From assembly GCA_033032175.1 (NCBI GenBank), contig CM065318.1:3410001-3474000 (forward strand): a stretch of 64,000 nt of DNA, in the 5' to 3' direction. Below, piece by piece: positions 1 through 9,779 of this stretch. This stretch comes from Saturnia japonica. Lineage: Eukaryota > Arthropoda > Insecta > Lepidoptera > Saturniidae. The notes under the pieces were generated by a model. It saw only the letters and a program-made list of their open reading frames with translations, was not told the origin of the DNA and ran no database searches. Position numbers and translations under genes: made by a program. Within the stretch, counting starts at the first letter, position 1. Every line of letters begins with the position of its first letter.

Positions 1-660
1 TACTTTATAGAAAGTATAGTTATTTTTCTCTTTCTGATCAAATATTCATATGTTTATGCTTCAGAAAAGTTGTGTGCGTTGAGCTGAAAATTCAACTTTG
101 GAATTTTTCCGTCATAGCGCCAAAAGAAGATTCATTTAAAAAAAACATTCAAAATATTTGTTTTATATTACAATTTTTTGAAGTGAAACCTTCTTTAATA
201 CCACACTAAAAAGAGACAAACACATACGTCTATATGATTTATGCTGGGTGTGAATGAGATAGAATACACTATACGCGGTTAATGCAAGTCCTGATTTTCA
301 CGGCTATGATCTTTGTCGAATTCGCTTAGAAGTGTGACGACCAAACTTGCACGAACTATTGTATGTACAGTACGGTGGTCGATGGTTCGTGTCCCCGTTA
401 ATTTAGGATTTTTTATGTTTTCTTAAGGTTTTTTCGTTCTACCGCGTATGAACTGCACACATGATTTTTTACCTGATACAATTATGCGAATGTAATGTCT
501 TGACCCGTCCTGAGATAGAAAAAGAAGTGCCCACACTCACTGCAACTGCTTACGACTTGAGGGTCTCAGGAAGCCAAGCGAACTCTAGCAAATGCTCTAC
601 CACCATAGTATTGCTTCCTTACAATTGCAGTTTGCAGTTTCCCATCACCCATCTATATTA
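1..660. other. AT-rich sequence without a recognised gene
   Basis: No coding frame here resembles a protein; the only longer open stretch (461-661) is low-complexity. A short part (about 290-440) has a B-box-like stretch, GGTTCGTGTCC, near 384-394. It resembles a stretch near 37150-37250 that also carries a B-box-like GATTCGAGTCTC, so both may be remnants of one tRNA-derived SINE. This is weak evidence. Confidence 0.3.
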
Positions 661-664
661 ATTA

Positions 665-1184
665 TCTATACAATTAATAAAATTGATGTGTCTGTTTGTA
701 ATGTCAAAATATAAGTTTTTTGCTAAATGCATATTAAAGTATATACGGTACCTATTTATAACAAAATACCAATTTTTAAATTTGTTGTCTGTATGCCTAT
801 TCCGGGTAACCTGCGAAACGATTAGACCGATTTTTTTGGGACTTTCACTAGCAGATAGCTGATGTTATAAGGAATAAATTAGGCACCTTTTTTTTTTAAT
901 TATTAGGGTACCGCGAAAATAAAATAAACGTGTCACGATGAATCAATTCGGGCGCTTAAATGGCTTACGCTGATTAAACCGTAAGAAATATGTGAAATTA
1001 ATGTAGGTACTATAAAATTGTAGAAATTAAAACAATCCACGAAAAAGTCATCTAACTTCTAAGGGTCACCTACAATAAGAATTTTGTTTTTAAAATAACC
1101 TGAAGCGGTGGTAGCAAGATTCGCGCTTGTGCCCGATAAACGGCATTCTTTAGTCCACGTGAGCGAAGCCCCGGGTACAGCTAG
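665..1184 (+). mobile_element. Helitron-like non-autonomous element, complete copy
   Basis: It begins with TC directly after an A and ends with CTAG directly before a T, the A/T insertion habit and CTRR 3' end of Helitrons. A GC-rich motif (GCGAAGCCCCGGG) lies just before the 3' end. Internal text (ACCGATTTTTT, CTTTCACTAGCAGATAG, TTATAAGGAATAA) recurs at 27.8, 29.75, 45.1 and, inverted, 24.1 and 48.1 kb. No coding capacity. Confidence 0.7.
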
Positions 1185-1880
1185 TTTTGTATAATATAAT
1201 TTTTGTTTAATAAGATGTAAATGGTTGAAATACATAAACCAACCTTAACTACATACATCTTGCTGAAGAAAATGATAGGAACCGTGTGAAAGGGCAATGG
1301 TATACAACAGGATCCCGAACATAATAATAATAATAAGCCTATTTATTCCAGTTACTTAACTGCTACATAAAACAAGTATATACATACATGTATACCATTT
1401 CCATTTCTTTATTTTCTCGATGACAGCTCCTGTGAAAACTTGAACGAGCGTCTTTTTTACACTATGTATGCAATATTTTATAAAAATATGACGTTTACAC
1501 ACGTACAAGGTTATACCAGAGTCGGAGAAACTGATAGGGATGGAGCTATATCGATAAACGTAACACGATAACAGACCCGATATTTTTTTACAAAATATAA
1601 GAAATTAAACTACTGCCGGATACTTCTGTACTAATTTATTAACTAATATTATATTTCATTACAAGATGTTACACGTATTAATTCTTGATTGATAATGCCA
1701 ACTTCTTCAAAATTTTCGAAGCTGTTGTAAAATAAGTAGGTATAGGTAGGTACTCGACAATTAAACGAAATAATTATAACGACAGGTAATCTTTATTTAT
1801 TTATTTTAATCAAAATTTGAAGAATCGTCACTGTCGTAAATATATGCGATCGATATCATTACTTATTTGGTCACAACACT
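1185..1880. other. AT-rich stretch, nothing recognised
   Basis: Flank between the Helitron-like copy and the provirus. No open frame, repeat or signal could be supported. Its last four bases, CACT, form the left target-site duplication of the provirus. Confidence 0.4.
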
Positions 1881-2099
1881 AGTTATGATAGGCGGTACGA
1901 GTTTAAATTAAAAAAAGATTTATTTTAAAAGAATTATAATAGGTGTTTACACTTATGGTTCTTAAACAAGACTAACTTAAAATTAATTAAAGTAATAATC
2001 AAGTTGGAGTCACGCCGTCGTTTCCCACGATCGCAATCTGCATGGTCAGCGATCCCACGGTCTGTATCCGCCGGTCCCAAGGCTTATGACGTGGTAACT
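1881..2099 (-). repeat. 3' LTR of the errantivirus
   Basis: 219 bp, the same as 8883-9101 over its whole length by visual comparison. The minus strand carries AATAAA (plus 1919-1924), a plausible polyadenylation signal. The env stop codon lies inside this LTR (2084-2086), so the last env codons are LTR-encoded. Confidence 0.95.
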
Positions 2100-3386
2100 C
2101 CTCCCTCCTTAAAAGGGAAGCGTATCCTGGAGCAGCTTCCGGTAGTGTCCTCACTACCTTTAATTTTCATCTGCATTTTCTTCGCCTGTTTCCACGTATA
2201 TACTTTCCATGCACCAACGCTGACCAGTATGATGTACAGTAACAGTGTTGTCCAACTAGGGACCGCCATCATAATATGCCAACTAGGGGTTTCTCTGAGA
2301 TACAAGTTGTCAGCTTTGTTGAGTAATTCATGGATACTGTCTAATTGAATATCTTCGATGTTCAGTCTATACTTCACAGCTTCCTCGGGTATAACTGGTT
2401 CTTTGAGCAGCGGAATAATTTCATTGGTGATAATAGTACGTGTGTGAGCTTGGAGTGTCCTATTCATAACGGTGACCTCGCATCCCTCAGGTAGTGTGAG
2501 TAGAAATGTGCCGGAGATTTTTCTATATTCGTTTTTAGATTTGCAGTTACTTCGCAGGATTTCTTCATCCTGAAGTATAAGCAGCCAGCTGTTTTCGTTG
2601 ATCTTTTGTATTTTTCCTATGTTAATATTCATTTTGACCTGGGTACAATTCGCTTTCCTATGATGTATAAGCGATGTGACGCAGTCTTCCGCATCTTGAA
2701 ATCTTCTCATCTCCAGCGTTTTACAGATATGTAAATTGTCGGATATCAGCGAGCATTCCTCGTCTAGGTAGGTATACTCATCGTTTCCAAGTATCAGGTA
2801 TTTGGATTTCGGAACAATGGTTAAATTATTTTGGTCGGGAATGGAATAGAGGTGTATAAGATCATATATGTTTTTATCAATAGCGGGTATTTCTAATATA
2901 AATGTTAAAGTGTGTTCTGTACTGTAAGCTCTAACCTTAATTGACTTTTGGATCAAATGTATGTTACCTATGTCTATTTTGGCTACTGGTGCAAAAGAGT
3001 ATAATTTCTGTAAATTTCTAATTTCTTCTAGGAGACTTTGCGGGTTGATAATAGAAGGATGCATTACTCCTAATTGAGAGAATGTCATTGCGTCTTCCAA
3101 AATCATTAATCGATCTAAAACTAACTGTAAACTAAAATTTATCTGTACGTATAACTCTAAGAAATGTAACTTATTGATTATCGAATTTGTACTACGAGTA
3201 ATGTTTTGCAAAAATTGTTCTAAATTCTTTTGATTCTTGTTAATTTTATCTAAATGACGACTAAACTCGTTAATTGAACTACGTGCTAACACGAGGCTTT
3301 GTCTTTGTGCGCTTTGTGTGTTATCTACTTTATTTCTAATATCAGAGATTTGTTTCTCAAACTCTATTGCGTCCTCGTAGTCTAAA
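2084..3386 (-). pseudogene. env: Errantivirus env, downstream part (fusion-type envelope subunit with membrane anchor)
   Basis: Continuation of the envelope gene after a one-base frameshift near 3387. It encodes a helical, coiled-coil-like N-terminal region, a cysteine-containing ectodomain and, near the C-terminus, a hydrophobic segment (about WTTLLLYIILVSVGAW) that fits a transmembrane anchor with a short basic cytoplasmic tail. It ends inside the 3' LTR. In errantiviruses this protein is related to the baculovirus F fusion protein and is made from a spliced mRNA. As written it is out of frame with the upstream part. A single A missing from an A-run would explain the break, so it may be a real lesion or a base-calling error. 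Confidence 0.85.
2100..2110 (-). promoter_or_regulatory. Polypurine tract (plus-strand primer site)
   Basis: The minus strand reads AAGGAGGGAGG directly before the 3' LTR, the expected position and composition of a retroelement polypurine tract. It lies inside the env reading frame, so the sequence serves two roles. Confidence 0.8.
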
Positions 3387-3759
3387 TTCCGGTAATTGCC
3401 TTAACTATAGATCCTAAGCCATTAATTATACCACGCCTAATTCTAGTTTTCGGTATGATAGTCATTATTTTCCTACTAATTTTTGATAGTGACAATTCAA
3501 TTTGCTCTTTGTAAGTTTTATGTAGTTCTACGGAAGCGGTGCTACTTTCGACGACCTTAGTATTTGCGTATAAATCCATAAGTCTTACCGAAGTTGTATA
3601 TAAATCAGTGATGTTGTAAATGCAAGCAAGGTTAAAGTAATCTATCATTTTGAGAATTTCTCCTTGTTTGAGCAAAAGGATGCCGTTATTTTTATCAATG
3701 GGTTGAATTATTATGTCTGCGGTTGCGTTGAGCACGAGGGCTCCTGCGATGATGATCCT
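3382..3759 (-). pseudogene. env: Errantivirus env, upstream part with furin-like cleavage site
   Basis: The frame is open from just after a TAA at 3760-3762. It starts with a short hydrophobic run (IIIAGALVL) that could be part of a signal sequence. Near its end it carries RIRRG followed by INGLGSIVKAITG, the cleavage-site and fusion-peptide-like region typical of errantivirus and baculovirus F-type envelopes. It stops at 3382-3384 because the frame shifts by one base. It overlaps the end of the integrase frame by about 48 bp. No ATG lies at its start, which fits initiation from an upstream exon joined by splicing. Confidence 0.85.
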
Positions 3760-4415
3760 TTAAATACTGGCTTCGTTTTATCGCTGCGCGCCGTTTTCGC
3801 CACCTGTTTATAAACAACTTCACCTATTTTAAACATTATGTCCTGTGCTTCCTGGTTTCGCTTGGCTATAATCTGCTCCTTATTTTTGGACATATGTGCG
3901 GCAACACATTCTTGTACAGCCTCAGCGTTCCTACGATGTCTTATAACATAATCTTGATAAAATTCTTTAGGATAAATAAGTTCTAAAGGATTTCTAGACG
4001 CTGTATGGCCAAATAATAGCTCGTGTGGTGTATATCCTGTTGTAGTATGTATTGTATTATTGTATGCTATAACGGAATATTTCATGATGGTTTGTATAGG
4101 GTCTTCTTTATTGGTTATCCTTTGTATTCGTATAATTTCACCTATAGTGGAATGGAATCGTTCTATAGGAGAGTTAGAATTTGGGTTGTAGGGCGTTGTA
4201 AAGTGTATGTTGATGTCATGTAATGCGCATATGTCTTTTATGACATCATTATCAAATTTGCTATCAGAATCTGTCGTAATTTTTGTAGGTAATCCTAGTG
4301 TAGAGAAAGCTTGAATTAATGCATCTGCTACATGAATACTACTAGAGGCATTTAAAGGTATTACTTGAACGTATTTAGAAAAATTATCTATAATGGTCAA
4401 AAATGTGGTCACCAC
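3711..4415 (-). pseudogene. pol: Errantivirus pol, integrase catalytic core and C-terminal part
   Basis: Encodes the DDE integrase core: first Asp in TIIDNFSKY, second Asp in TTDSDSKFD, Glu in NSPIERFHS, followed by a typical Metaviridae C-terminal region (GYTPHELLFG). This frame is displaced by one base from the zinc-finger part upstream; the break is about plus 4399-4405, next to a run of five T (minus strand). It ends at 3711, overlapping the beginning of env. Function would be cDNA insertion into the genome if the frame were continuous. Confidence 0.9.
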
Positions 4416-4929
4416 CTGTGGAATATAGATCCATAAACATATGTTGCATAGGTTTTGTAGGTGTTTCAGTAAGAGCTAACGGGGGTTTTAATGGATTTCT
4501 CTCGTATTTACTTTTAAGACAGGTATCACATTGGTTAATAAATCGTTGTATTGTAAGCAGCATATTAGGCCAGTGGTAATTTCTATGTATTTGCTTGTAT
4601 GTTTCCTGAATGCCGCGATGCATAGTCTTACCTTCATGATACTTCTTAATTAATTCCTGTTGCTCTACTTTATTTTCGATAACTGTAATACGCGATGTAC
4701 ATCTGAATAATTTTGGACCTCTTTCATTAAAAATAGTTGTATATACTCGAGAGAAAGCGAGATACAGATTTTCATCGTAAAAGTAGCAGTGAAAAGTACG
4801 ATCAGCAATAGTGTGTTCCTTTAAGAACTGAACTATTTCTGATTCTGTGTTATTAATAGGAATAAATACATCTTTTATGACTGTTCTTGTATTTGTTGAC
4901 CTATCATCTACTCTGTATTTTGTGCCGGG
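4384..4929 (-). pseudogene. pol: Errantivirus pol, linker and integrase HHCC zinc-binding part
   Basis: Open frame between two one-base frameshifts. Its second half has the integrase N-terminal zinc motif: His in MHRGIQ, His in IHRNYHWP, then CDTCLKSKYER. The first half is the RNase H to integrase linker. It starts after a TAG at 4930-4932 and ends at a TAA caused by the shift near 4400. The upstream shift lies at a C-run (4927-4929), consistent with one missing C. Confidence 0.88.
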
Positions 4930-7433
4930 CTAGACCTTATGTGAAATTGTTTTAGTTGTCTATCTATGGCATCATTTACGATTGGTATACCTTTATTCTC
5001 ATTATCTGCTTGTGTGTGGTTTGTGGAAGTTAATAGCTCGGGGTCATCTATAGTGGCGTTTTCTGATACCTCATCTCGTTGGGGTGAGAGGATTAGTCCT
5101 GATACAATTTCACTGTCTATGTCCATATCACTGCACGAGATCTTGTCCGTCTCAGGTCTGTTGTCAGTATTCGTTGCCGTACGTGTATTGTCAAATATCC
5201 TATTTATCATCTCGTCATCTTCATTATCGTCAAGGTTAACAGCTAAAGAATCTATACTATTATGAAAAATTTTTGCTCTTGAAAGGGCGTCAGCGTTGGT
5301 ATTTTGTTTGCCTTTTTTATAAATTATCTTATAATCATATTCCGCGAGCCTAAGTCTCCAACGCGTTAATTTCGAGTTCGGATCTTTTAATGACATAAGC
5401 CATGTTAAAGGTCTGTGGTCGGTGTAAATAGTGAATTTCTGTCCATACAAATAGGGTCGAAAGTATTTTATAGTCCATACAATTGCCAATAACTCTTTCT
5501 CAATCGTAGAGTATCGGCTTTCGGTATCCGACAAAGTCCTAGAAGCGTAAGCTACAGGTTTATCTGAACCGATGTCTCCTTGAGAAAGAACTGCACCGAG
5601 AGCAACGTCTGAGGCGTCGGTTGTCAGAACAAAAGGCTTATCAAAGTCGGGGTACTGTAATATCGGGGAATTTGTTAATATTTCTTTACATTTATTAAAA
5701 GCGTCTAAAAATTCCGGTGAATGTACTACTTTACGATTCTTTTTAAGACAAAGTGTCAAAGGTTTAGTCAGTTTTGCAAAGTCTTTTATAAATTTTCTAT
5801 AGTATCCGATTAGGCCTAAAAAGGATTTTACGTCTTTGTGAGTACACGGTAAGGGATAGTTAAGTACGGCTTTAATTTTGTCCTTATTCGGTTTTAGTCC
5901 TTGGTCCGTTAGTTCGTGTCCTAGAAACTCAACTTGTTTTTGTAAAAATCGAGACTTTTCTAGTTTAATTTTTAAATTGTGGGTTTTAAATCTTTCAAAT
6001 ACTTGTTTTAATTTCTCAACGTGCTCTTGTAGAGACGTAGAAATCACGATGACGTCATCTAAATATGTGAAAACATTTTCAATTCCTCTTAAGATGTGAT
6101 CCATTAACCTTTGAAATGTACTGGGGGCATTTTTGAGGCCAAATGGCATTCTCAAAAATTCGTAATGCCCGCGTTCCGTTGTAAACGCCGTTTTTTCGAT
6201 ATCGTTAGGGTGCATCTCTAGTTGGTGGTAACCACTAGCTAAGTCAAGGGTCGTAAAGTATTGTGCCCTTCCTAGTCTGTCGAGTATGTCATGGATATTC
6301 GGTAAAGGGTATTTGTCCTCAATAATCCTGTCATTTAATCTTCTGAAGTCAATAACAAGTCTCCACGTTACGTTACCAGATGTATCAGGTTTCTTTGGTA
6401 CTATATGCACTGGGCACGCCCAAGGTGAAATACTTTCCCTAATAATTCCCTGCTTTAACAGATTTTCTACTTGATTTTGAATTTCTTTGCGTTGTTTGGG
6501 TGGTTGCCTATAACTTCTTACAAAAATTGGTGTTTCATCATTAAGTCTTAATTCATGCTTTACAGAATGTGTAAATGACAATGGAATATTATCAGAAAAA
6601 AATATCTCTCTGTATTGATAACAAATCCTCATTATTTCTCGCCTTTCTTCTTCATTCATGTGATCATTATGAATATTTTTTAAATTTTCACAAAGTTCCT
6701 TATCTAAATCTAAATCTGTCCTTAAAAAATTTACTTCGCTATGCTGATTAATCATATTTTCGAAAAATGGTTTAAGCTTATTCGGATATTTATTTAAAAT
6801 TATTTTCTTTTCATCAGTAAAATTTATAACAGTTGTCTTAAATGCCCCATTCATCACGTCCACTATTGCTGCTGGAGATCTTAACCCCTCAGACCAATAG
6901 TGATCATCACATAAATACTGTCCATCAGCGTAGTTAGTTTTAACCACAATAACCTTTTCACACTTTGGTTCTATTCTAATGTTTCTAACTGGGTAGTTTA
7001 AGTAAATTGGTATATTTGCATTTGGTGTATGTAATAATCTGTCGCTTAAATTAATTGTGCAGTTAAGCTCTTTTAATAAATCCATACCTATTAAGCCCCT
7101 ATATTTAGGATCGAAATCGAATAATAAAAATGTGTGTGTTTTATTAATGTTAAATTCCACCGGAAGGGGAAGTGACGCTACAAGGTCGTGTTGAGTGACT
7201 GCATGAGCGCTCCTTACCTGAAATGGTTCATGTTCAATGTAATTTTCAAATTCCGTGTTTTTTATAACAGCTGGTGAGATCATGCACCGAGAGGCACCTG
7301 TATCCAACAAAAATTTGCCTCCAAATTCATTTAAAATTATATAGGGCAGATGGTCCTTACCGTAATGGTTTACGTTGATTGTTTTAGCTAAGTCTGTTGG
7401 TCGTCTTCGACGTCCTGGGTAAAATCCTCCTGG
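4908..7433 (-). CDS. pol: Errantivirus pol: protease, reverse transcriptase, RNase H
   Basis: In order: aspartic protease with LLDTGAS near 7310; reverse transcriptase with the FTYLDDVIV catalytic box; RNase H with TDASDVALGAVL, YSTIEKELLAIVW and YTDHRPLTWL. The frame stays open upstream of the protease motif to at least 7433, overlapping the end of gag in the -1 frame. This suggests expression as a Gag-Pol product by -1 frameshifting, as in the gypsy group; I could not pin down a slippery site. It ends prematurely at 4908 through a one-base shift before the integrase. Role: polyprotein processing and copying of genomic RNA to DNA. Confidence 0.95.
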   Translation of the reverse strand, partial: PGGFYPGRRRRPTDLAKTINVNHYGKDHLPYIILNEFGGKFLLDTGASRCMISPAVIKNTEFENYIEHEPFQVRSAHAVTQHDLVASLPLPVEFNINKTHTFLLFDFDPKYRGLIGMDLLKELNCTINLSDRLLHTPNANIPIYLNYPVRNIRIEPKCEKVIVVKTNYADGQYLCDDHYWSEGLRSPAAIVDVMNGAFKTTVINFTDEKKIILNKYPNKLKPFFENMINQHSEVNFLRTDLDLDKELCENLKNIHNDHMNEEERREIMRICYQYREIFFSDNIPLSFTHSVKHELRLNDETPIFVRSYRQPPKQRKEIQNQVENLLKQGIIRESISPWACPVHIVPKKPDTSGNVTWRLVIDFRRLNDRIIEDKYPLPNIHDILDRLGRAQYFTTLDLASGYHQLEMHPNDIEKTAFTTERGHYEFLRMPFGLKNAPSTFQRLMDHILRGIENVFTYLDDVIVISTSLQEHVEKLKQVFERFKTHNLKIKLEKSRFLQKQVEFLGHELTDQGLKPNKDKIKAVLNYPLPCTHKDVKSFLGLIGYYRKFIKDFAKLTKPLTLCLKKNRKVVHSPEFLDAFNKCKEILTNSPILQYPDFDKPFVLTTDASDVALGAVLSQGDIGSDKPVAYASRTLSDTESRYSTIEKELLAIVWTIKYFRPYLYGQKFTIYTDHRPLTWLMSLKDPNSKLTRWRLRLAEYDYKIIYKKGKQNTNADALSRAKIFHNSIDSLAVNLDDNEDDEMINRIFDNTRTATNTDNRPETDKISCSDMDIDSEIVSGLILSPQRDEVSENATIDDPELLTSTNHTQADNENKGIPIVNDAIDRQLKQFHIRSSPAQNTE

Positions 7434-8458
7434 TACGTTTCTTCGTCCACCAAGGCTGGGAGTGACACTTCGTGTTCCTCTGTGCTATTGTTTTCATAAT
7501 ACTCACCTTGCGTGTAGTAGGGTTGCTCGCTAGACGAATAAAACAGTTGTTGTGCATACTGCGGCTTTTCCGGCTTATTCACTGACCTCATAGTGACGTC
7601 AGATGTGTCTTTTGGAAAGTTTACCTGTTGATGTGGTATATTCTGTTGTTGGCGTCTAAAGTTTCCAGAAGTCCTAAAGTTTCCTGAACCACTAGGTCTA
7701 GAATTCGGCTGACTATTGCCGGGTGATACTTGTTTTCCTGGTGTGTTATATTGTGGTTGTGTATTAAAATGTGTTGGAATTGGTTGATATAGCTGTGGTC
7801 CAAAATTATGCGGGTTTGTATTAAAATGTGTCGGAGTTGTTTGGTATAGTTGTGGTCTAATATTAGGCTGATTTATCTTTGACTTTGCTTGCGAATAAAA
7901 CTGATTTTGTTTTTTATAATTTATTTTGGCTTCTTCTTGCCGTGCTATTACTATGGCCGACTCAAGTGTCTCCGGTTTCATTATTCTAACGCCTAAAGAT
8001 ACCGGAAAGTCTAAATGGTTCGTATATTGTTCTATCACCATCTCTTCATAATAAGTTTTATCAGTGTGTTTACCTACTGAGTTTAAAGTATCGAGCAACG
8101 CCCGAAGTCTCCTACCAAATGTTTCCGCGTCCTCATTTTTAAAACGAAACGTTCGAGTCAGTTCTTGCATTACTTGAATTTCATTTCTAGGTTCCCCTAA
8201 TCGTTTTTTTAAAGTATCTTTAATAGCAGCCCACGAGGTCAAGGAGTCCTCATATGCAATTGCGTCAGTTGCAGCTCCAGCTAGTCTGGATTTTATTAAA
8301 CATACTAACGTGGGATGTGCTTGCACATTAACATCGAAAAGTGTTAATATATTATCTACTTGCCTAATATAATAGTTTAATAATCGGGGATTGCCATCGT
8401 ATTTGGGTAGTAGTTCCCCAACTACTTTAATCAATTGTGCCGACTCCGTAAGCGACAT
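7388..8458 (-). CDS. gag: Errantivirus gag
   Basis: Intact 356-residue frame with a true ATG (8456-8458). The N-terminal two thirds resemble errantivirus Gag (LPKYDGNPRLLNYYIRQVD near the start, then WAAIKDTLKKRLGE). The C-terminal part is rich in Gln, Pro and Asn and holds two imperfect copies of a unit like PQLYQ..PTHFNT. No CCHC zinc knuckle is visible, as usual for this group. Role: structural protein of the virus-like particle. Confidence 0.9.
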   Translation of the reverse strand: MSLTESAQLIKVVGELLPKYDGNPRLLNYYIRQVDNILTLFDVNVQAHPTLVCLIKSRLAGAATDAIAYEDSLTSWAAIKDTLKKRLGEPRNEIQVMQELTRTFRFKNEDAETFGRRLRALLDTLNSVGKHTDKTYYEEMVIEQYTNHLDFPVSLGVRIMKPETLESAIVIARQEEAKINYKKQNQFYSQAKSKINQPNIRPQLYQTTPTHFNTNPHNFGPQLYQPIPTHFNTQPQYNTPGKQVSPGNSQPNSRPSGSGNFRTSGNFRRQQQNIPHQQVNFPKDTSDVTMRSVNKPEKPQYAQQLFYSSSEQPYYTQGEYYENNSTEEHEVSLPALVDEETYQEDFTQDVEDDQQT

Positions 8459-8882
8459 AGCGTGAAGTTTTATATTTTACAAGAATCAAAAGACAATAGC
8501 TCGGATATCGGATGACCGCGCTTATCTGTTATGATTCACTGTACGGTGTACGTCTATAGCAATTTTAGCTTACGACAGAAACACTTTAACACAATATGAT
8601 ATATATAAAAAAAAAATACACAATATAGACAGGAAATATGACAAAAGGAACTTGGATAAACGAGAGTACTCACCAAGCCAGCATTCTGCCTCTCCTGCCG
8701 AGTCTTGTTGTAGGTACACCAATTCACCCACACAGGATCTTCAATTTTCAGAAAGTCCTTTCAAAGAGTTCGTACACGCACTTTAAGTTCTTATTATGAT
8801 CGCGGTAGTAACGACTTAGAAACCGTTCACTTTGCCGAAAATTTTATACGACGAAAAGTGCCGCGATCCTACCGACTGCGCC
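8459..8882 (-). promoter_or_regulatory. Errantivirus 5' leader with splice donor
   Basis: Leader between the 5' LTR and gag. The minus strand has a strong donor GTGAGT at 8673-8668, ten bases after the start of an ATG (8684-8682), so a short exon could supply an env start codon. A possible acceptor, CGCAG, ends at 3744. Simple joining of these two leaves env off by one base, so the real acceptor may differ or this copy carries an indel. Confidence 0.5.
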
Positions 8883-8883
8883 A
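8866..8883 (-). promoter_or_regulatory. Primer binding site, tRNA-Ser type
   Basis: The minus strand reads TGGCGCAGTCGGTAGGAT, directly at the inner edge of the 5' LTR. It is complementary to the 3' end (with CCA) of insect tRNA-Ser as I recall it. The first T is also the last base of the LTR, as in the 17.6/297/tom group of errantiviruses. Confidence 0.85.
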
Positions 8884-9101
8884 GTTATGATAGGCGGTAC
8901 GAGTTTAAATTAAAAAAAGATTTATTTTAAAAGAATTATAATAGGTGTTTACACTTATGGTTCTTAAACAAGACTAACTTAAAATTAATTAAAGTAATAA
9001 TCAAGTTGGAGTCACGCCGTCGTTTCCCACGATCGCAATCTGCATGGTCAGCGATCCCACGGTCTGTATCCGCCGGTCCCAAGGCTTATGACGTGGTAAC
9101 T
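8883..9101 (-). repeat. 5' LTR of the errantivirus
   Basis: 219 bp, apparently identical to the left copy at 1881-2099. It is followed by CACT (9102-9105), the right target-site duplication. It would drive minus-strand transcription, away from the ZSWIM gene. Confidence 0.95.
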
Positions 9102-9224
9102 CACTACAACTATCAAATTAGAACTGTCATCGAGAAAATAAAGAAATGAAAATAGTATAATGTGGTTAATTTTATTGAAGCTGAATTCAGTAATATTAAT
9201 AATATAAGAAATGATATAATTAAG

Positions 9225-9400
9225 TTACGTGGACCCCTCTTCGGATAAAGGTCTCCTCCAAAGAAAGCAAAACGTTACGATTTTAGCAACATCCGACCAG
9301 TCCTTGCCTGCGATAGCCTATAATTCGTCCTTCCACCGTGCCTTTGGTCTACCTCTGCGTCTGTAGCCGTGAAGCCCGCTCCATAGTGTCGAACACAATT
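9225..9400 (-). mobile_element. LINE remnant (3' coding tail)
   Basis: The strings GGTCTCCTCC, ACCAGTCCTTGCC, TCGTCCTTCCACC and TTTGGTCTACCTC occur in the order seen in antisense tails of widespread insect non-LTR elements. No intact frame remains. The assignment rests on recalled motif similarity. Confidence 0.45.
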
Positions 9401-9779
9401 CTGAGACGATAATTATTTATATCGATTAAGTTTGTCGAGTTTCGATTTTAGAGAATGAATGCCCAACTAGAATCGTCGCATGTCAAGGCAGTTGTAGTCG
9501 GTTTGTTGACAACTCTTTTCTTCTCATTAGTTCCGCTCATTTAACTAACTGGTAAAATTAATAAAGGGAAAAGAAAATTTAAGAGCCGTTGAAGTCATAA
9601 AATAAATACATAAATAAAATAAATATGAAAATAATAGGATCGCGGTTTTAGCTTGTGACGTTACGCTTTCTTCGGCCTCATTAGCGAACCAGTTTTCTAA
9701 AACGTCAGCGTAATGTTTACAAGAAAAAAAAGATAAACAAAAAGGTCAACGATCAAAGTTCAAAAGACAGCGGCTACAG

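Larger units (their letters stand above)
1881..9101 (-). mobile_element. Full-length errantivirus-like (Gypsy/Metaviridae) LTR retrotransposon
   Basis: A 7221-bp element reading right to left. The two 219-bp LTRs match base for base by eye and start AGTTA/end TAACT. It is flanked by a 4-bp CACT duplication (1877-1880 and 9102-9105). Order on the minus strand: 5' LTR, tRNA-Ser primer site, leader, gag, pol (protease, RT, RNase H, integrase), env, polypurine tract, 3' LTR. An env with a furin-like site and a C-terminal membrane anchor marks the errantivirus group. Identical LTRs imply a recent insertion, yet pol has two and env one single-base frameshift, so this copy as written is not intact. 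Confidence 0.95.
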
